Assembly: GCA_011620785.1 (NCBI GenBank)
Contig: WOYM01000117.1
Location: forward strand, 1-40,409
From: Methanothrix sp.
GTDB lineage: Archaea; Halobacteriota; Methanosarcinia; Methanotrichales; Methanotrichaceae
Reading direction: 5' to 3'
DNA: 40,409 nucleotides
The notes under the pieces: model-generated
What the model was told of the DNA's origin: nothing
The model's database searches: none
The model's input: the letters and a program-made list of their open reading frames with translations, nothing else
Shown: positions 39,501-40,409 of the stretch, in pieces
How positions within the stretch are numbered: the stretch's first letter is position 1
How the letters are laid out: every line of letters starts with the position of its first letter
Made by a program: the position numbers and the translations under genes

Positions 39501-39810
39501 AGACACCACCGTAGACAGCATCGACGCCGAGTTGCCCCGTGCTCAAAAGCATGCTGAGGACAAAGAGAGGCACTTCGCCCAAGTCGCTGATGAGCACACA
39601 AAGCCGAAAGTCTGCGCTGTGTGTGGCGAGGACCTCACCGGCCATGGCACGGTCGAGAGGAATGGCAAAATCTACTGCGCCCGGCCAGGCTGTGGGTATC
39701 CACCGAGGGACGAGACCGTGGTCGAGGAATTCATGCGTGATGGTGGTAAAGCCAGCCTGGGAAGGTTCCTGGCAGAGTTTCCTGAAGCACGTGAAGGTGA
39801 CGAGGCATGA
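36556..39810 (+). CDS. replication protein: AEP-type primase plus SF3 (D5/P4 alpha-like) helicase plus zinc ribbon
   Basis: 1084 residues. The N-terminal primase-polymerase-like domain (about 60-260) has VDIDKGPGHD with the metal Asp pair at 111/113, LFSGGGIYVEIHH at 152-164, and a D-x-N-x-x-x-R-x-F-K-x-x-x-S-I-H-K-K motif near 213-231. A Cys-rich stretch (about 374-417) follows. The D5_N/SF3 helicase (about 560-770) has Walker A GLGRNGKGVYEDL near 627, GWIASETGK as Walker B region, and an arginine/sensor strand QTIVDTNTMPQID. The C-terminus has a repeat-coded low-complexity segment (911-986) and a zinc ribbon CAVCGED...YCARPGCG near 1020-1046. This organisation primes and unwinds at a plasmid or virus origin. 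Confidence 0.9.
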   Translation: MASTATDLTREHYARPEIREIITKFTMPGDGNWRAINGDFWRWYRYAGSDARLLNVVEDYDELTNNHRVLYSTLNVFDKNQWMVTRPKEEITRDDPLGTPADTVAYSLGVDIDKGPGHDIEEPEVKLAVESAAQFLVDRLQDAGVHRSVWVLFSGGGIYVEIHHGICRPKSQAPQDRQEFFEELTDRYNRFIVHVSTKFFEIHPEYKGLVKYDALNDSKRIFKCVLSIHKKKPYAVTPLNRDHIKIDFDRARVPLPLEMIEEAGVWYSTYDLSERENLLELLDQFKETDEKKRAKHHFAEIWRSCFKVDAKYFPPCIQHIIDVANQGEGKTRFSAVLSAFLFQMGWEEEEAWDLVKTVSDRNGLGDASHIFDSCFGRISCPSCETIQADGAGYPHLGLRGLECCVPDEHCKGCQWPGDYHLQKALDENFDKPKMEEQKPKPARAPLRCEDVCDVKYDKNGDPQGLKLSPTKAATAVCEKLCIAMVEGSKDIYRWDGQIYRPDGARIIDDAINHLVGDENDIRKLNEILRRVSNHLLAKPTKFEPDPYLFGVKNGVVDLRTGEFRDYRAEDLLLEQADVIYDPNAKCPTFLAFLESITPDPTDRLMLIDWFAITAIKEPFAYVLFLLGLGRNGKGVYEDLIMRFFGEATFRDMPLRAIEKSDFASSEFYQKRGWIASETGKHKSSIGTDFIKLTSGSGVIDANVKGKSRIRFRPYFQTIVDTNTMPQIDDNSIGWRERFCKANMPYFFVPAPDPENSLEKLKDPHLIDKLTTPGELSGILNLIVLRTKEIAKTKTIIKRSGEEMFNEYATQSASVGTFLEMFCEYVTDGPDFWTPVAPIYTAYKEWCTLKVGDVVNPGYFGKLLTGFCGGTNSKVGKDKDRMSIRLYKRLNFDQNRYEKEAKRLRRSLSTDVYNKSTVSLQCSSSTDSDVYSVYSKIWNDVYERFGDTLYMAGGFKKTVDTVDTVDIDSSGGPSVSTTGNFIVDTTVDSIDAELPRAQKHAEDKERHFAQVADEHTKPKVCAVCGEDLTGHGTVERNGKIYCARPGCGYPPRDETVVEEFMRDGGKASLGRFLAEFPEAREGDEA
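39286..39516. repeat. inverted iteron-like array inside the replication gene; candidate origin
   Basis: GTCTAC occurs at 39286, 39297, 39308, 39340 and 39349. Its reverse complement GTAGAC occurs at 39427, 39436, 39445, 39499 and 39511. One further GTCTAC is at 39477. The longer unit GTCTACAGT/ACTGTAGAC is perfect in six copies (39297, 39308, 39340, 39349, 39433, 39442). Spacings are 9-12 bases within clusters, and the two halves face each other around about 39390, where GAGAG (39379-39383) and CTCTC (39395-39399) form an inverted repeat. AT-rich stretches flank the centre (AGTAAAATATGG, GGATTTAAAAAAACC). The left copies lie in all three reading frames. Best read as binding sites for the encoded helicase. 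Confidence 0.8.
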
Positions 39811-40252
39811 CCCTCAAGCAGTGCGCAGCCTTCCGTCCTGGGGGCGAACAGTGCAAGAGGGTGGCATCCCGGCTTCCGTCCCGATGCAATCGAAGACATC
39901 GCTATCTTGTCGGACGAAATCGATCAGAAAAAGGCAGCTTGGGAATCAGTATGCCAAGACATCAATGAGTTCATGAATGTTGTCGGATGTCCCTCTCTTG
40001 CCGTGCTTGGTGCAGAACGCGCAGAAGCCAGGCATCACCTTGCCGAAGCTATTGAAAAAAGCAAAGACAAATCGATCGTTGCGTTTGGCCACTATCCATT
40101 ACTGGGGGCGTCAGAAAAATGCGAACCTTCCCGAAATCATTCAGGCAAACGCTGAACTTGCACAAGCCCACGAACAGTTAGATCCGTTAATTGCGAATCT
40201 GAGCGATCGAATCAATCGTGGTGCTGCGATACTCAAGCGATATTCGACCTAA
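39807..40252 (+). pseudogene. frameshifted small gene: Cys-motif N-terminus and helical C-terminus in three frames
   Basis: The ATG at 39807 overlaps the replication-gene stop and gives MTLKQCAAFRPGGEQCKR, a Cys-x9-Cys start. Near 39857 (AGAGGGTGG) the coherent sequence appears to move to another frame: GWHPGFRPDAIEDIAILSDE, then KKAAWESVCQDINEFMNVVG and ARHHLAEAIEKSKDKSIVAFGHY. Near 40095-40115 (a GGGGG run) it moves again to RQKNANLPEIIQANAELAQA, ending RINRGAAILKRYST and TAA at 40250-40252. All three pieces look like real soluble, helical protein. Either the gene is decaying, it uses programmed shifts, or the two G-runs hold sequence errors. Unshifted, it would give separate small proteins (e.g. 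39807-39968, 53 residues). No family recognised. Confidence 0.45.
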
Positions 40253-40293
40253 TTATCATGCAATTATCGCGCAATTCGACCTAATTATTGCGC
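40242..40293. repeat. 15-base direct repeat with overlapping hairpin
   Basis: ATTCGACCTAATTAT occurs at 40242-40256 (including the TAA stop of the preceding frame) and again at 40274-40288, a period of 32 bases. The second copy is embedded in an inverted repeat with arms GCGCAAT (40269-40275) and ATTGCGC (40287-40293). The region 40253-40364 has no convincing gene. It may hold protein-binding sites, a terminator, or part of an origin or attachment site. Confidence 0.6.
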
Positions 40294-40364
40294 ATCATTT
40301 AATCGTCCAATTCGGAAAGTGTCGGCGCATATCGACTTACAATTTTTGATGAATAGGGGTGTAT

Positions 40365-40409
40365 TTGGCAGAATCTGTCCATTTGTCCAACGGGAGAGTG
40401 CTCATCGCC
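40365..40409 (+). CDS. possible start of another element gene, cut by the window end
   Basis: A TTG at 40365 with GGGGTG three bases upstream opens a frame, AESVHLSNGRVLIA, that runs off the window. The translated piece looks protein-like. An ATG at 40349 in a different frame is an alternative. Fifteen codons are too few to be sure. Confidence 0.25.
   Translation, partial: MAESVHLSNGRVLIA

Noticed and set aside
39286..39516. CRISPR array
   Set aside because: The repeats are 6-9 bases, spaced 9-12 bases and inverted around a centre, within a coding region. There are no 25-40-base repeats with unique spacers.
39539..39976. 145-residue plus-strand frame overlapping the replication-gene end
   Set aside because: Most of it overlaps the zinc-ribbon coding region in another frame. 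The Ser/Arg/Lys-rich product looks like a shadow.
40349..40409. ATG-started frame at the right edge
   Set aside because: Its sequence (MNRGVFGRICPFV) is less protein-like than the TTG frame at 40365 with its GGGGTG site. Neither can be proven in so short a stretch.

Overview
The window comes from a methanogenic euryarchaeon, most probably of the Methanosarcinia and perhaps Methanothrix (Methanosaeta)-like. The placement rests on gene content: formylmethanofuran:H4MPT formyltransferase (ftr), an McrC homologue, a four-subunit pyruvate:ferredoxin oxidoreductase, ArfB (deazaflavin/F420 and riboflavin pathway), archaeal PurO, archaeal-type ApgM, Dph5, AglB, a thermosome and MJ0400-type aldolase. 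The genus is inference; no rRNA is present.

Layout. Bases 1-300 hold the 3' end of a tRNA followed directly by a truncated RDD-domain gene. Bases 400-4560 hold small secreted or envelope genes (a 43-aa membrane peptide, a TPR protein, two tandem SIMPL-domain proteins) around an MJ0400-type aldolase (alternative aromatic/DHQ pathway). Bases 4630-9066 form a tight minus-strand operon porC-porD-porA-porB-purO-ftr, which joins acetyl-CoA/pyruvate chemistry, the last purine step and C1 transfer. A secreted lamin-tail-domain protein and an AzlD remnant separate it from the next block.

Bases 10129-22244 are a nearly gap-free minus-strand run: mcrC, apgM, an ADP-ribosylglycohydrolase-family gene, argC, a CBS-domain gene, argJ and argH, then a sugar epimerase, methyltransferase, two glycosyltransferases and an ABC-2 glycan exporter (permease plus ATPase). 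The arginine genes run straight into the surface-glycan genes by one-base stop/start overlap.

Bases 22331-32386 are mostly on the plus strand: dph5, a 56-aa ribbon-helix-helix gene overlapping queD, tRNA-Ile(GAU), aglB (N-glycosylation) overlapping arfB, a thermosome subunit, purC, a lipoprotein very rich in N-glycosylation sequons, and a winged-helix gene. One unrecognised minus-strand gene lies at 23766.

From about 32400 to the right edge the content changes to an integrated plasmid- or virus-like element. It has a DNA-binding protein gene overlapping a tyrosine recombinase, an AT-rich two-gene insert with a C-terminally anchored membrane protein, and a mirrored divergent promoter/operator region in front of a 57-aa RHH repressor. 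These are followed by several tiny overlapping genes, a 1084-aa primase/SF3-helicase replication protein, and a frameshifted small gene. The most notable signal is an inverted, iteron-like array of GTCTAC/GTAGAC inside the 3' part of the replication gene. Its copies fall in all three reading frames, so selection appears to act on the DNA, which suggests an origin of replication embedded in the gene. The right boundary of the element is not in the window, and no attachment-site pair was found.
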